From Agromyces intestinalis (GTDB lineage Bacteria > Actinomycetota > Actinomycetes > Actinomycetales > Microbacteriaceae), in contig NZ_CP043505.1 in NCBI RefSeq assembly GCF_008365295.1, positions 1,054,001-1,118,000 of the forward strand: DNA of 64,000 nucleotides, read 5' to 3'. Under the pieces are notes generated by a model. The model worked only from the letters and a program-made list of their open reading frames with translations. It was not told the DNA's origin and made no database searches. Positions 15,111 through 24,495 of the stretch are shown one piece after another. The first letter of the stretch is position 1; every line of letters starts with the position of its first letter. The translations under genes were made by a program, and so were the position numbers.

Positions 15111-15683
15111 ATGGCAATCGAGGTGCGACCGGCGACGAGCTTCGACGACGTGGCGACGATGGTCGGGCCGAAGAAGCCCGAATCGAACGTGTGCTGGTGC
15201 CTGAGCTACCGGTTGCCATCGAAAGAGAATCTGTCGCTACGCGGCCCGTCACGAGGCGAGCGCGTGCGCCAACTCGTGAGCGAGCCGATCCCGCCCGGCG
15301 TGCTGGCGTACGAGGGCGACGAGGTCGTCGGCTGGGCGGGGGTGCATCCGCGTTCCGCGACCGCGTTCGCGACCAGCCGCAAGATCCCGCACGTCGACGA
15401 CCTCGACGTGTGGAGCGTCTGGTGCCTGCGGGTTCGCCCGGGGCACCGCGGGCAGGGCATCGCGCATCACCTGCTCGACGGTGCCGTCGCGTTCGCGCGC
15501 GAGCACGGCGCACCGGCGATCGAGGGGTATCCGGTCGACAACGACGGCGCCAAGGTCGATCTCACGATGGCGTACGTCGGCACCCGGTCGCTGTTCGAGC
15601 GGGCCGGGTTCACCCAGGCCGCTGTCAGCGATTCGGTGATCAACGGCTTCCCGCGATTGGTCATGCGGCTCGCGCTCGAGTGA
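15111..15683 (+). CDS. GNAT family N-acetyltransferase
   Basis: A 190-residue GNAT protein. The acetyl-CoA-binding motif A is VRPGHRGQGIAHHLL at about residues 105-119, and GTRSLFERAGFTQAA forms motif B. NVCWCLSYR near the start recalls a subgroup of uncharacterised actinobacterial acetyltransferases. Start at 15111; a weak CAGCCT hexamer six bases upstream fits the leaderless pattern seen elsewhere. The 220 bases before it hold no recognisable gene. Substrate unknown. Confidence 0.82.
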   Translation: MAIEVRPATSFDDVATMVGPKKPESNVCWCLSYRLPSKENLSLRGPSRGERVRQLVSEPIPPGVLAYEGDEVVGWAGVHPRSATAFATSRKIPHVDDLDVWSVWCLRVRPGHRGQGIAHHLLDGAVAFAREHGAPAIEGYPVDNDGAKVDLTMAYVGTRSLFERAGFTQAAVSDSVINGFPRLVMRLALE

Positions 15684-15751
15684 GGGCGCGCCGCCCGGCT
15701 GTTAGGCTCGGGCCGCGGTCGACGGCGGTCCGCAGACGAGGTCACGAGCAC

Positions 15752-17776
15752 ATGCAACGCTTCTCCCGACGACGGGCCGGCGCCCTGGTCGCCGCCGTGC
15801 TCGGCCTCGCACTCGCCGTGCCGCAGGCTCTGCCCGCGAGCGCCGGCACCGTGCGAGACGCTCGGGCCGCCGTGAAACCAGCTGCGTCGGTGCTCGACGA
15901 GTGGTCGGGATTCACGCGCCTGAGCGGCGGCGATCGATACGAGACGGCGGTCGCGATCGCACGTCGCTACGAACCCGGGGTGGCCGTCGCCTACGTCGCG
16001 GCCGGCACCGACTTCCCCGACGCCCTGTCGGCCGCCGCAGCCGCGGCACTCGCCGGCGGTCCGCTGCTGCTCACGCCGACAGGCGCACTGCCGGCCCGAG
16101 TGCGCGCCGAGCTGAAGCGTCTCGCCCCGGCGCAGATCCGAGTGGTCGGCGGCCCCGCCGCGGTGGGCGCGACCGTGCAGGCCGATCTCGCACGCATCGC
16201 GCCGGTCAAACGCCTGGGCGGCGCCGACCGCTACGCGACCGGCCTGGCGGTCGTGAACGCGGCATTCCGGAAAGCCGATCACGCGATCATCGCGACCGGC
16301 CGTACGTTCCCCGACGCGCTTGCCGCCAGTGGCGCAGCCGGGGCCCGGCGTGCGCCGGTCGTGCTCGTCGACGGCACTCGCAGCGCGGTCGACGCGAAGG
16401 TGACCGAGGCGCTCGCCCGCCTCGGCGTCACCTCGGTGACCATCGCCGGTGGCCCGGGCGCCGTCTCCGCCGGAATCCAGACGCAACTCGAACGCGCGGG
16501 GCTGCACGTGACCCGGTACGGGGGCGCCGACCGGTACGAGACGGCCGCGCTGATCACCCGCGGGTTCTTCTCCGCGGGCAGCGCCGACTCCGCGTTCCTC
16601 GCGACCGGCGCCGACTTCCCCGACGCGCTGGCCGGTGCGGCACTCGCAGGCAAGCTCGCCGCGCCCCTCAACATCACGCTCCGCAGTTGCGCACACCCGG
16701 CGATCGCCGACGCGATCGACCAGATCGGCGCACCGAACCGGTTCGTGCTCGGCGGCGCGGCCGTCGTCTCCGACGCTGCGGCGGCCAACGCACGGTGCGT
16801 GTACCCGGTGACGACCGAGCCGTTGCGGAACTGGGCCACCACCGGGTGGACCCTCTCGACCGATCAGCCGCTGCCGTACACCGACCGGCCTCCGATCGAC
16901 GTGCACTCGCCGTCGCGACCCGTCGACGCGACCGGGCTGGCGATCTACCGGCGGGCCGACACCGGCGAGCGCGCCGACCATCCCGTCGCGTACGCGCAGT
17001 ACGGGCTCTCGGCACTGGTCGAGTACCAGCGCACCGGCACGACGATGTGGCTCGACCGCGCGAAGCGCAACGCCCAGCGGCTCGTCGACATCCGAGTCGA
17101 GCGCGACGGCGCCTGGTGGTACCCGTACCGGTTCCCGTGGAGCTATTACGGCAGGGTCATGCAGACGCCGTGGTGGTCGGCGATGGCTCAGGGCGAGGCG
17201 CTGTCGCTGTTCACGCGGCTCGCCGCGACGACCGGCGACCCCAAGTGGCAGACCGCCGCGGCTCGAACCTTCGGCAGCTTCTCGCAGTCGTACTCCCCCG
17301 ACCGCCCGTGGTCGTCGCTCGTCATCGACCGGCACCTCTACCTCGAGGAGTACGCCGGCAACCAGCCACCGCTACTCGTGCTCAACGGGCAGATGTTCGC
17401 CGCGTTCGGCCTGTACGACTACTGGCGCGCCACAGGCGACCCGCGGGCCGCTCAGCTGTTCGACGGCGCCGTGACGACCGTCGTCGACCGCATGCTGCCG
17501 CTCGTGCGAGTGCAGGGCAGCGTGTCGTACTACTGCGTGCAGGCCGAGTACTGCGCGAGCCCGCTGTGGCAGAACCAGTCGTATCACGTCATTCACTCGT
17601 GGCAACTCGACACCCTCGCCAGGCTGACCGGTGATCAGGGGTTCGCCGAGTGGGCGCAGGTGCTGCGCGACGACTGGTCGCCCGAGCAGTCGATGCGCCG
17701 CATGGCTCCTGACGAGCCGGGCCTGCCGGGCCCGCCGCTCGAGGTGCCCGACGACGCCGAGTGGATCATGCCCTGA
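15752..17776 (+). CDS. Secreted CWB2-repeat protein fused to a glucuronyl C5-epimerase-like domain
   Basis: A 674-residue exported protein. The signal peptide is residues 1-31 (RRR, hydrophobic AVLGLALAV, then ASAG cleavage). Three cell-wall-binding type 2 repeats follow (about 45-325), each with GGxDRYETA or a variant, DFPDALA and a GG-P-AV segment. The C-terminal 300 residues match the C-terminal domain of D-glucuronyl C5-epimerase: YPYRFPWSYYG, MQTPWWSAMAQGEAL, LNGQMFAAFGLYDYW and SYHVIHSWQLDTLARLTGD. That domain inverts C5 of uronic acids in polymers. A TAGGCT -10 box (15703-15708) lies 43 bases upstream. It is probably anchored to wall polymers and acts on a surface glycan; enzyme activity is unproven. 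Confidence 0.85.
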   Translation: MQRFSRRRAGALVAAVLGLALAVPQALPASAGTVRDARAAVKPAASVLDEWSGFTRLSGGDRYETAVAIARRYEPGVAVAYVAAGTDFPDALSAAAAAALAGGPLLLTPTGALPARVRAELKRLAPAQIRVVGGPAAVGATVQADLARIAPVKRLGGADRYATGLAVVNAAFRKADHAIIATGRTFPDALAASGAAGARRAPVVLVDGTRSAVDAKVTEALARLGVTSVTIAGGPGAVSAGIQTQLERAGLHVTRYGGADRYETAALITRGFFSAGSADSAFLATGADFPDALAGAALAGKLAAPLNITLRSCAHPAIADAIDQIGAPNRFVLGGAAVVSDAAAANARCVYPVTTEPLRNWATTGWTLSTDQPLPYTDRPPIDVHSPSRPVDATGLAIYRRADTGERADHPVAYAQYGLSALVEYQRTGTTMWLDRAKRNAQRLVDIRVERDGAWWYPYRFPWSYYGRVMQTPWWSAMAQGEALSLFTRLAATTGDPKWQTAAARTFGSFSQSYSPDRPWSSLVIDRHLYLEEYAGNQPPLLVLNGQMFAAFGLYDYWRATGDPRAAQLFDGAVTTVVDRMLPLVRVQGSVSYYCVQAEYCASPLWQNQSYHVIHSWQLDTLARLTGDQGFAEWAQVLRDDWSPEQSMRRMAPDEPGLPGPPLEVPDDAEWIMP

Positions 17777-17786
17777 CACGCGTGTC
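17775..17786. terminator. Palindrome between convergent genes
   Basis: GACACGCGTGTC is a perfect 12-bp palindrome overlapping the stop of the epimerase fusion gene and lying 14 bases from the convergent cyclase stop. It could serve as a two-way terminator, but it lacks a loop and a U-tract, so this is tentative. Confidence 0.3.
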
Positions 17787-17799
17787 GGGTCGTGGCGGC

Positions 17800-18444
17800 T
17801 CAGTCGTCGACGAACGCGACCGCCCGCACCGACGCGCCGTCGGCATCGATCGGCAGCGGGAAGAACCCGACGCGCACGCGCTCGGGCAGCCCGTCGAGGC
17901 CCGTCAGGTTCTCGACGATGAGCGCGTCGGCGCCGAGCACGACCTCGTGCACCGGGAACGACGTGCCGCCCGCCACCGTCGGGTCGGGGCTCAGCGTGTC
18001 GACGGCGAGCAGGCGCAGGCCTCGGCGCATCAGTTCGGCCGCGGCATCCGCGTCGAGGGCGGGGTGATCCAGCGCGGCCGGTGAGCCGAACCGCGCCGCC
18101 CAGCCCGTGTCGACGATCACGATCGGAGGCACGCGCTCAGGCAGCCCGCCGGCGAGTGCGGACTCGAGCGCATCGAGCCCGTACGTCGACCGCGGCGCGA
18201 GCCCGACGAGGTGCACGACCAGCGCGTCGCCGACGAGTTCGTCGAGCGCAATGCGCCCGGTCGTGCGCCCGCCGGGGATGCTGTGCGACGGCGCGTCGAG
18301 GTGGGTGCCCGTGTGCGAGCCGAGGTGCAGCCGGGCGACGTCGACACCGTCGCGCGCGAGCTCGAGGGCGGGTTCGATGCGCACGTCGGGGTCGCCCGGG
18401 TAGACCTGCATCCCGGTCGAGATCGGATGACTCAGCTCGCGCAT
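17800..18444 (-). CDS. Cyclase / kynurenine-formamidase-like metal hydrolase
   Basis: A 214-residue member of the cyclase family (kynurenine formamidase KynB, isatin hydrolase). The metal-binding signature HTGTHLDAPSH is visible at about residues 46-56, and the C-terminal half has DTLSPDP and HEVVLG. The family hydrolyses cyclic amides or N-formyl compounds. It is the last gene of a four-gene minus-strand operon (ureohydrolase, SnoaL, NCS1 permease, cyclase) and starts nine bases after the permease stop. The operon suggests breakdown of an imported cyclic or guanidino nitrogen compound. Confidence 0.83.
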   Translation of the reverse strand: MRELSHPISTGMQVYPGDPDVRIEPALELARDGVDVARLHLGSHTGTHLDAPSHSIPGGRTTGRIALDELVGDALVVHLVGLAPRSTYGLDALESALAGGLPERVPPIVIVDTGWAARFGSPAALDHPALDADAAAELMRRGLRLLAVDTLSPDPTVAGGTSFPVHEVVLGADALIVENLTGLDGLPERVRVGFFPLPIDADGASVRAVAFVDD

Positions 18445-18453
18445 CCCGTCACC

Positions 18454-19896
18454 TCACGCCGTGGCATCCGTCGCGACATCCGTCTCGCTCGTGGCATCCG
18501 TCTGATCCGACCCGCCCGCCTGATGCGTACCGACCGACTGGGCGAGGTGCTCGCTGCGCTCGCGCACATGCCGCGCGCGATCGGGCAGCATCGCCACGAG
18601 GTAGAGCACGAACGTCAACGCGAACGCGGGGATGGTCGCGCCGACCGGCAGCGGCCACACGTACGTCCACAGGTACGAGACGGCCGCGCCCACGACCCAC
18701 ACGGCGACCGCGATCCAGTTCACGCCCGCGGTGTACCAGTACCGTCCGCCGCGGCGCTGCAGGATGTCACGGCTGTACGCCGACCGCTTGATCAGGTAGT
18801 AGTCGACGATCATGATCGCGAACACCGGCACGAAGAACGCGCCGATCATCACGAGGAAGTCGGTGAACTGGTTCAGCAGCCCGAGCCAGGTCGACCCGAT
18901 GATCGAGATCAGGCCGAGCACGAGCGCGGTCGGCAGGAACCGCAGGCGGCTGCCGATGCGCGCATTCACGACCGAGGTGACCATGCCGTAGACGACCATC
19001 GTGTTCGTGGCCATGACCGACAGGAAGATGACGATCGCCAGCGGCGCACCGAAGGCGCCGACGATCGTGCCGGGATCGAACGCCACCGCGTCGCCGCCCG
19101 AGAGGATGACGTAGCCGAGCGCCACCGCGCCGAGCGTCATCGAGATGACCGTCGAGAGCGTGTAGCCGATGCCCGACCCGATGATGCCGGCCCGGCTCGA
19201 CTTCGCCAGCCGGTTGAAGTCGGCCGAGAGCACCGTCCACGAGATGGCCGTCGCGATGACGATGTCGAGCACCACGACGGGCGTGAGCCCGAGCGACTCG
19301 TCGACCGGGATGGCCTGGAACTCGGCGGGGCTGAACGTCGTGAACGCGGTGATGAAGATCCACGCGATGATCGCGAGCATGAGCACCGCGAGCCACGGCT
19401 CGACGCGCGCGATGCCCTCGTGCCCGAAGATCGCGAGCACGACCACGAGGGTCTGCGCGAGCACCGAGAACAGGATGGGGTTCGAGAACCCCGTGAGGCT
19501 GTGCACGAGGTAGTCGACGGTGACGCCGGCGAGCATCGCCTGCACCCAGCTCCAGCCCATCAGGATGACGACGTTCGCCGTCACCGGCAGCAGGCTGCCG
19601 TTGGTGCCGAATGCGCCGCGCGTGAGCGCCATCGTCGGCAGGCCCGTGCGGGTGCCGATGTTGCCGACGAGCGTCAGCACGACGGCGCCGCCCACCGTGC
19701 CGATCACGATCATCGCGAACGCGGTGCCGAAGTCGACGGCCGGGATGAAGAGGGTGCCGGTGAGCAGGGTGGTGACCACGAGGTTCGCGGCGAGCCAGAT
19801 CATGCCGATGCGGCGCAGCGAGAGCGTGCCGCGGATGGGGCCGGCGTTGTCGGCCTGCTGTTCGAGGTGGCGGTCGAGGCGGGTGTAGAGCGACAT
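18454..19896 (-). CDS. NCS1 family permease (cytosine/allantoin/hydantoin type)
   Basis: A 480-residue integral membrane protein with about 12 hydrophobic helices and the NCS1 layout, close to the CodB/Mhp1 class. These permeases import nucleobases, allantoin, hydantoins or related small nitrogen heterocycles with Na+ or H+. The N-terminal TLSLRRIGMIWLAANL fits the family. The C-terminal tail after the last helix (about 45 residues) is hydrophilic and rich in Thr, Asp and Gln. A GGAG ribosome site precedes the ATG. Its position in the ureohydrolase operon makes it the probable substrate importer. Confidence 0.85.
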   Translation of the reverse strand: MSLYTRLDRHLEQQADNAGPIRGTLSLRRIGMIWLAANLVVTTLLTGTLFIPAVDFGTAFAMIVIGTVGGAVVLTLVGNIGTRTGLPTMALTRGAFGTNGSLLPVTANVVILMGWSWVQAMLAGVTVDYLVHSLTGFSNPILFSVLAQTLVVVLAIFGHEGIARVEPWLAVLMLAIIAWIFITAFTTFSPAEFQAIPVDESLGLTPVVVLDIVIATAISWTVLSADFNRLAKSSRAGIIGSGIGYTLSTVISMTLGAVALGYVILSGGDAVAFDPGTIVGAFGAPLAIVIFLSVMATNTMVVYGMVTSVVNARIGSRLRFLPTALVLGLISIIGSTWLGLLNQFTDFLVMIGAFFVPVFAIMIVDYYLIKRSAYSRDILQRRGGRYWYTAGVNWIAVAVWVVGAAVSYLWTYVWPLPVGATIPAFALTFVLYLVAMLPDRARHVRERSEHLAQSVGTHQAGGSDQTDATSETDVATDATA

Positions 19897-19928
19897 TGCT
19901 CCTCCTGGGGTACGAGGGGGTGGATGGA

Positions 19929-20357
19929 TCAGGCGGGGGCCGGTGAGAGGTGCTCGTGCACGGCGATGAGGGCGCGGGCGTCGGCGCCGTCGGCGGCACC
20001 CGTGTCGGCGACGCGGAAGACGATGGTCTCGCGCTCGCGGTACGACTCGACGCCGCCGTCGCCGGTATCGACACTGGTCGCGACGTCGTGGCTGAAGACG
20101 GCGCCGCCGGGATAGGTCTGCACGTGCGAGCCCGACGACTCGCACGACCGCACCCGCCAGCCGCTCTCGACCCACTCGCCCCACAGGCGCTCGTAGCTCG
20201 CGCGGTCGTCGAGGCGAGCCGGCTCGGTGTGGAACAGGAACGTGGCATCGGGCGAGAAGCCCGTGAAGTAGCGCTCGCCGTCGGTCGCGGCGAACGCGTC
20301 GACGATCTCGGCCGCGGCGCGACGCACCTCGTCGGCGTCTGGTTCTCGAGTGGTCAT
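19929..20357 (-). CDS. SnoaL/NTF2-like domain protein
   Basis: A 142-residue NTF2-fold protein of the kind labelled nuclear transport factor 2 family. VDAFAATDGERYFTGFSPDATF is typical of the N-terminal helix-strand region (core quoted: GERYFTGFSPDATF), and the C terminus is ALIAVHEHLS. AAGGAG lies just before the ATG. It sits between the ureohydrolase and permease genes and may be a small hydrolase or isomerase for the pathway. No catalytic set can be assigned. Confidence 0.75.
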   Translation of the reverse strand: MTTREPDADEVRRAAAEIVDAFAATDGERYFTGFSPDATFLFHTEPARLDDRASYERLWGEWVESGWRVRSCESSGSHVQTYPGGAVFSHDVATSVDTGDGGVESYRERETIVFRVADTGAADGADARALIAVHEHLSPAPA

Positions 20358-20368
20358 GTCGGACTCCT

Positions 20369-21328
20369 TCAGGGGCGGGGCGCCATCGCGCTGATCAGCT
20401 CGTAGGCGACGTGGGATGCCGCGACCGCCGTGAGCTGGGCATGGTCGTAGGCCGGGGCGACCTCGACGACGTCGGCGCCGACGATGCGCCGATCGGCGAG
20501 CGCACGCACCATGCGCAGCAGCTCGCGGCTCGTGAGGCCGCCGGCTTCGGGGGTGCCCGTACCCGGGGCGTGCGCGGGGTCGAGCACGTCGATGTCGATC
20601 GAGATGTACAGCGGCGCGTCGCCGATGCGGGCGCGGATGCGCTCGATCGCCGCGGCCGTGCCGTGCTCCTCGACGTCTTCGCTCGTCACGATCGCGAACC
20701 CGAGCCGTTCGTCGTCGGCGAGGTCGTCGACCCCGTAGAGCGGCCCGCGGGTGCCGACGTGCATGCTCGCAGTGAGGTCGATGAGCCCCTCTTCGGATGC
20801 GCGCCGGAACGGCGTGCCGTGGGTGATGGGCGCGCCGAAGTAGGTGTCCCACGTGTCGAGGTGCGCGTCGAAGTGCAGCACGGCGACCGGACCGTGCTTC
20901 GCGTGCACGGCCCGCAGCAGCGGCAGGGCGATGGTGTGGTCGCCGCCGATGACGACGAGCCGCTCGGCCCGGTCGGCGAGCGCACGGGCGCCCTGCTCGA
21001 TCTCGGCGACGGCCTCGTCGATCGAGAACGGGTTGACGGCGAGATCGCCCGCGTCGGCGACCTGCTGCACGGCGAAGGGCGACACCCGCTGGGCGGGGTT
21101 GAAGGGACGCAGCAGCCGGGATGCCTCGCGCACGTGCGCTGGGCCGAACCGGGCGCCGGGGCGGTAGCTGACCCCGCTGTCGAACGGCACGCCGACGACC
21201 GCGATGTCGGCGTGCTCGACCTCGTCGAGACGCGGCAGGCGGGCGAAGGTGGCGATGCCGGCGAAGCGCGGCACGCGACTCGCGTCGACCGGGCCGATCG
21301 GCGTGCCCTCATCAGAAGCAGGTTGCAT
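20369..21328 (-). CDS. Ureohydrolase (agmatinase/guanidino-acid hydrolase family)
   Basis: A 319-residue Mn-dependent arginase/agmatinase-fold enzyme that releases urea from a guanidino compound. The metal-ligand motifs are all present: [14 protein letters not shown] and [14 protein letters not shown], which ends in GTPEAGG. Length and motifs fit agmatinase, guanidinobutyrase and the newer guanidine hydrolases equally well. First gene of the operon with SnoaL, NCS1 permease and cyclase, divergent from an XRE-cupin regulator. An NCS1 permease and cyclase beside it argue against plain agmatine use. The exact substrate is open. Confidence 0.87.
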   Translation of the reverse strand: MQPASDEGTPIGPVDASRVPRFAGIATFARLPRLDEVEHADIAVVGVPFDSGVSYRPGARFGPAHVREASRLLRPFNPAQRVSPFAVQQVADAGDLAVNPFSIDEAVAEIEQGARALADRAERLVVIGGDHTIALPLLRAVHAKHGPVAVLHFDAHLDTWDTYFGAPITHGTPFRRASEEGLIDLTASMHVGTRGPLYGVDDLADDERLGFAIVTSEDVEEHGTAAAIERIRARIGDAPLYISIDIDVLDPAHAPGTGTPEAGGLTSRELLRMVRALADRRIVGADVVEVAPAYDHAQLTAVAASHVAYELISAMAPRP

Positions 21329-21332
21329 AGCA

Positions 21333-21359
21333 GTAAACTTTCGATATTCTGAGGTAAAC
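21333..21359. promoter_or_regulatory. Direct GTAAAC repeats in the divergent regulator region
   Basis: GTAAAC at 21333-21338 and again at 21354-21359, 21 bases apart (two helical turns), inside the AT-richest part of the gap between the ureohydrolase and XRE genes. It is a plausible operator for the XRE-cupin regulator. The ureohydrolase promoter must lie in the same stretch. Confidence 0.45.
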
Positions 21360-21411
21360 CTAGCGGTCACGGTACGCGCGCCCGCCGACGCTGTCAATGA
21401 GGAGTTCGCCC

Positions 21412-21996
21412 GTGCGTCCAGTCCACCCCGGCCCCAGCGGTGCACCCGTCGCGATCGGCGCGCGCATCCGCAACGCCCGCAAGGCCCAGGGCCTCACCCT
21501 CGCCCAGGTCGCCGAGGCCAGCGGTCTCACGAAGGGCTTCCTCTCGCGACTCGAGCGCGACGACACCTCGCCGAGTGTCGCCACGCTCGTGCAGCTCTGC
21601 CAGGTGCTCTCACTGCCGGTCGGCGCGCTCTTCGCCGAACCCGACATCCAGCGTGTCGCGCTCGACGAGGCGCCGCTCATCAACCTCGGTGGCTCGGGCG
21701 TGGTCGAACGCCTCGTCTCGCCGCGCAGCGAGTCGCGTGTGCAGATCATCCGGTCGAGCATGCAGCCCGCAGCATCCGGTGGCACCGAGCTCTACACGAT
21801 CTCGAGCGAGGTCGAGGTGCTGCACGTGATCTCGGGCTCGCTCGTCGTGCACTTCGTCGACCGCACCGAGCAGCTCGCCGCGGGCGACTCGCTCACCTTC
21901 CCGGGCCGCGAGCCGCACAACTGGGCCGCCGACCCCGAGACCGGCGCCGAGGTCGCCTGGGTGCTCGTGCCTGCGGCGTGGAGCGGCACGTCCTGA
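21412..21996 (+). CDS. XRE-family regulator with C-terminal cupin domain
   Basis: A 194-residue regulator. The N-terminal helix-turn-helix (about 15-65) has [21 protein letters not shown], whose core [16 protein letters not shown] is classic XRE. The C-terminal cupin (about 110-190) has [16 protein letters not shown] and FPGREPHNW and probably binds the pathway metabolite. I start at the GTG at 21412, since GAGGAG lies seven bases upstream; an ATG at 21397 in frame overlaps that ribosome site. Divergent from the ureohydrolase operon, its likely target. Confidence 0.87.
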   Translation: MRPVHPGPSGAPVAIGARIRNARKAQGLTLAQVAEASGLTKGFLSRLERDDTSPSVATLVQLCQVLSLPVGALFAEPDIQRVALDEAPLINLGGSGVVERLVSPRSESRVQIIRSSMQPAASGGTELYTISSEVEVLHVISGSLVVHFVDRTEQLAAGDSLTFPGREPHNWAADPETGAEVAWVLVPAAWSGTS

Positions 21997-22088
21997 GGTC
22001 CCGAGGTCCCGAGGCCCTGAGGGCCGTCCGGGCAGGTGCGGATGTCACCGGCCCGCGCTAGCGTGCCCCAGTGGACGGAAGGACGACC

Positions 22089-23441
22089 ATGACCGCGCTC
22101 GACGAGCTCCGCACCTCCATCACCGGCACCGTCGTGCTGCCGGGCGACCCCGACTACGACACGGCCAGGCAGCCGTGGAACCTCGCGGTCGACCAGCGCC
22201 CCGCAGCGATCGTGACCCCGGCCGACGTGCGCGAACTGCAGACGGTCGTGCGCACCGCGGCCGGCGCCGGGCTGAAGGTCACGGTGCAGCCGAACGGGCA
22301 CGGGGCCGACGGCGACCTCGAGGGGGTCGTCCTCGTGCGCACGAGCCGGTTCGACGAGCTCGCCGTCGACGTGCCGGCACGCGTGCTGCGCGCGGGCGCC
22401 GGGGTCAACTGGGGCCGCGCGCTCCACGAACTCGACGGCACGGGCCTCGTCGCCCTCGCGGGCTCCAACCCCGAGGTGAGCATCGTCGGGCTCGCGCTGA
22501 ACGGCGGGCACTCGATGTTCAGCCGCCGCTACGGTCTCACCGCGCGCTCGATCATCACCGCCCGGCTCGTCGACGCTGCGGGCGACGAGCTCGAGCTCTC
22601 CGACGCAGACGACCCCGACCTGATCTGGGCGCTACGCGGCGGCGGCGGCCACTTCGGCATCGTCACCGAGATCGAGCTCGCGCTGCACGCGGGCGACGCG
22701 CTCTTCGGCGGCAGCCTCATGTTCGCGCCCGACCACGCGGTGGCGGCGATCACCGCGGCATTCGACCTGTCGCGGCAGGCGCCCGACCTCGGCCTCGAGG
22801 TCGGCATGATGCGCTTCCCCGACGTGCCGATCGTGCCCGAGCCGATGCGCGGCAAGACCGTCGCCACGGTCGCGATGGTGCACGTCGGCGACGAGACCGA
22901 AGGTCGCGCGTACGCCGAACGGCTGCTCTCGATCGCCGAACCCGTCGCGAACACCCTCACCGCGTTCACCATCGGCTCGCTCGCCGCGGTCGCAGCCGAG
23001 CCGGTCGACCCCATGCCCACGGTCGACTTCGGCGGCCCGCTGAGCGGGTTCGACGAGGCGTTCGCGAGCGACTTCGTCGCGGCGTTCCTCGCGGGGGCCG
23101 AGCGAGGGCTCGGGCGGTGCGGTCTTCGGGTGCTGGGCGGCGCGATCGCCGACGAGCTCGGCGCCGAACGGTCGGCGGTCGGCGCGCTGCACGCGCCGCT
23201 GCTGATGAACGCCGGCGTGGTGCTGCTTGGCCCGGGCATCGACCCGGCCGCGGCGCTGCAGCCGTTGCGCGAGCTCGCGGCGAAGTACCCGGCCACCGGC
23301 GGCGTGCCGAGCTTCCTCGGCGTCGGCACCACGCTCGCCGACGCCTATCCGCCCGAGGTGGTCGAGCGGCTGGCGCAGATCAAGCGTCGGTTCGACCCGA
23401 CCGGCGTGTTCGTCGGCAACCGGCCGATCGCGCGAGGCTGA
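22089..23441 (+). CDS. FAD-linked oxidoreductase, berberine-bridge-enzyme type
   Basis: A 450-residue FAD-binding type-4 oxidoreductase with a BBE C-terminal segment. The FAD domain shows VQPNGHGAD, whose His is placed to bind flavin covalently, then GGHSMFSRRYGLTA and WALRGGGGHFGIVTE. The end, RRFDPTGVFVGNRPI, is the BBE motif. Such enzymes oxidise sugars or alcohols. The ATG at 22089 has GGAAGGA before it; a GTG at 22071 sits six bases after TAGCGT and would be an alternative leaderless start adding six residues. Confidence 0.85.
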   Translation: MTALDELRTSITGTVVLPGDPDYDTARQPWNLAVDQRPAAIVTPADVRELQTVVRTAAGAGLKVTVQPNGHGADGDLEGVVLVRTSRFDELAVDVPARVLRAGAGVNWGRALHELDGTGLVALAGSNPEVSIVGLALNGGHSMFSRRYGLTARSIITARLVDAAGDELELSDADDPDLIWALRGGGGHFGIVTEIELALHAGDALFGGSLMFAPDHAVAAITAAFDLSRQAPDLGLEVGMMRFPDVPIVPEPMRGKTVATVAMVHVGDETEGRAYAERLLSIAEPVANTLTAFTIGSLAAVAAEPVDPMPTVDFGGPLSGFDEAFASDFVAAFLAGAERGLGRCGLRVLGGAIADELGAERSAVGALHAPLLMNAGVVLLGPGIDPAAALQPLRELAAKYPATGGVPSFLGVGTTLADAYPPEVVERLAQIKRRFDPTGVFVGNRPIARG

Positions 23442-23489
23442 GGCCGTCAAGGGGTTCCCGATGTCGGCGGCATCCGCCAGCATGGCCGA

Positions 23490-24464
23490 ATGGACGTGAC
23501 CGACTGGCTGCTCGAAGCCGACCCCGCGATCCGCTGGCAGGTGCGGCGCGACCTGCTCGATGCACCCGCCGACGAGGTGGCGGCCGAGCGCGCTCGCGTC
23601 GCCCGCGAGGGCTGGGGCGCCGAGCTGCTCGCGCAGCAGGCCGACGACGGGTACTGGGGCGAGCACGAGTACGGCGAAGACGGCGCGCGCAACAGCGTGA
23701 TGTGGACACTGCAGATCCTGCGCAATCTGGGCTCCGACCCCGCCGATCCGGCCGTGGCCGAGGCGATCGCGCGGGTCCGCAGCGGCGTGACGTGGCGGTA
23801 CTTCGACGGTCGACCGTACTTCTCCGGCGAAGAGGAGGCCTGCGTGAACGGCGGCGTGCTGGCGAACGCCGCGTACTTCGGCGAGCTGGGGCCCGGCAGC
23901 GACGAGATGCTGCGGCGACTGATCGACGAGCAGCGCGACGACGGCGGGTGGAACTGCGAGCCCGACTCCGAGCGCTCGTCGATCGACACCACGCTCTGCG
24001 TGCTCGAGGGCCTGCTCGGCTACGAGCGGGCGATCGGGGCGGGCGCCGACGGGGCCGATCCCGCGCAGCTCGATACCGTGCGAGCGGCCCGTCGGCGGGG
24101 CGAGGAGTACCTGCTCGAGCGGCAGCTGTACCGTCGACGATCCACGGGCGAGGTCGTGAAGCAGCGCTATCTCGACCTCTCCTTCCCCACCTACTGGTGG
24201 TACGACCTGCTGCGTGCGCTCGACTACTTCCGCGAGTCCAGCCCGGCGCCCGACCCGCGCCTGGCCGATCCGCTCGAGGTGATGCGCTCGCAGCGTCTCG
24301 ATGACGGCCGGTGGCCGGCCGGCCGGCCGAAGCGCGGGCACGACGCGTACGAGATCGATGTCCCCGAGGGCGAGCCGAGCCCGTGGAACACGCTGCGTGC
24401 CCTGCGCGTGCTGCGCTGGGCGCGCCCCGACGCGGCGAGCGCATCCGAATTCCAGACCCGTTGA
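23490..24464 (+). CDS. Prenyltransferase/squalene-oxidase-repeat-like alpha-toroid protein
   Basis: A 324-residue protein with repeats like those of terpenoid cyclases: QQADDGYWGEHEY, DEQRDDGGWNCE and SQRLDDGRWPAG, that is, QxxDGxW repeats on an alpha/alpha toroid. It lacks the DxDD or DDxxD catalytic motifs of real cyclases, so it is probably a binding protein or a different enzyme. Family members in actinobacteria are called hypothetical. A CAGCAT hexamer six bases before the ATG fits the local leaderless pattern. Confidence 0.72.
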   Translation: MDVTDWLLEADPAIRWQVRRDLLDAPADEVAAERARVAREGWGAELLAQQADDGYWGEHEYGEDGARNSVMWTLQILRNLGSDPADPAVAEAIARVRSGVTWRYFDGRPYFSGEEEACVNGGVLANAAYFGELGPGSDEMLRRLIDEQRDDGGWNCEPDSERSSIDTTLCVLEGLLGYERAIGAGADGADPAQLDTVRAARRRGEEYLLERQLYRRRSTGEVVKQRYLDLSFPTYWWYDLLRALDYFRESSPAPDPRLADPLEVMRSQRLDDGRWPAGRPKRGHDAYEIDVPEGEPSPWNTLRALRVLRWARPDAASASEFQTR

Positions 24465-24495
24465 GACCCCAGAACCGCTGAGTGAGGAGCATCGC

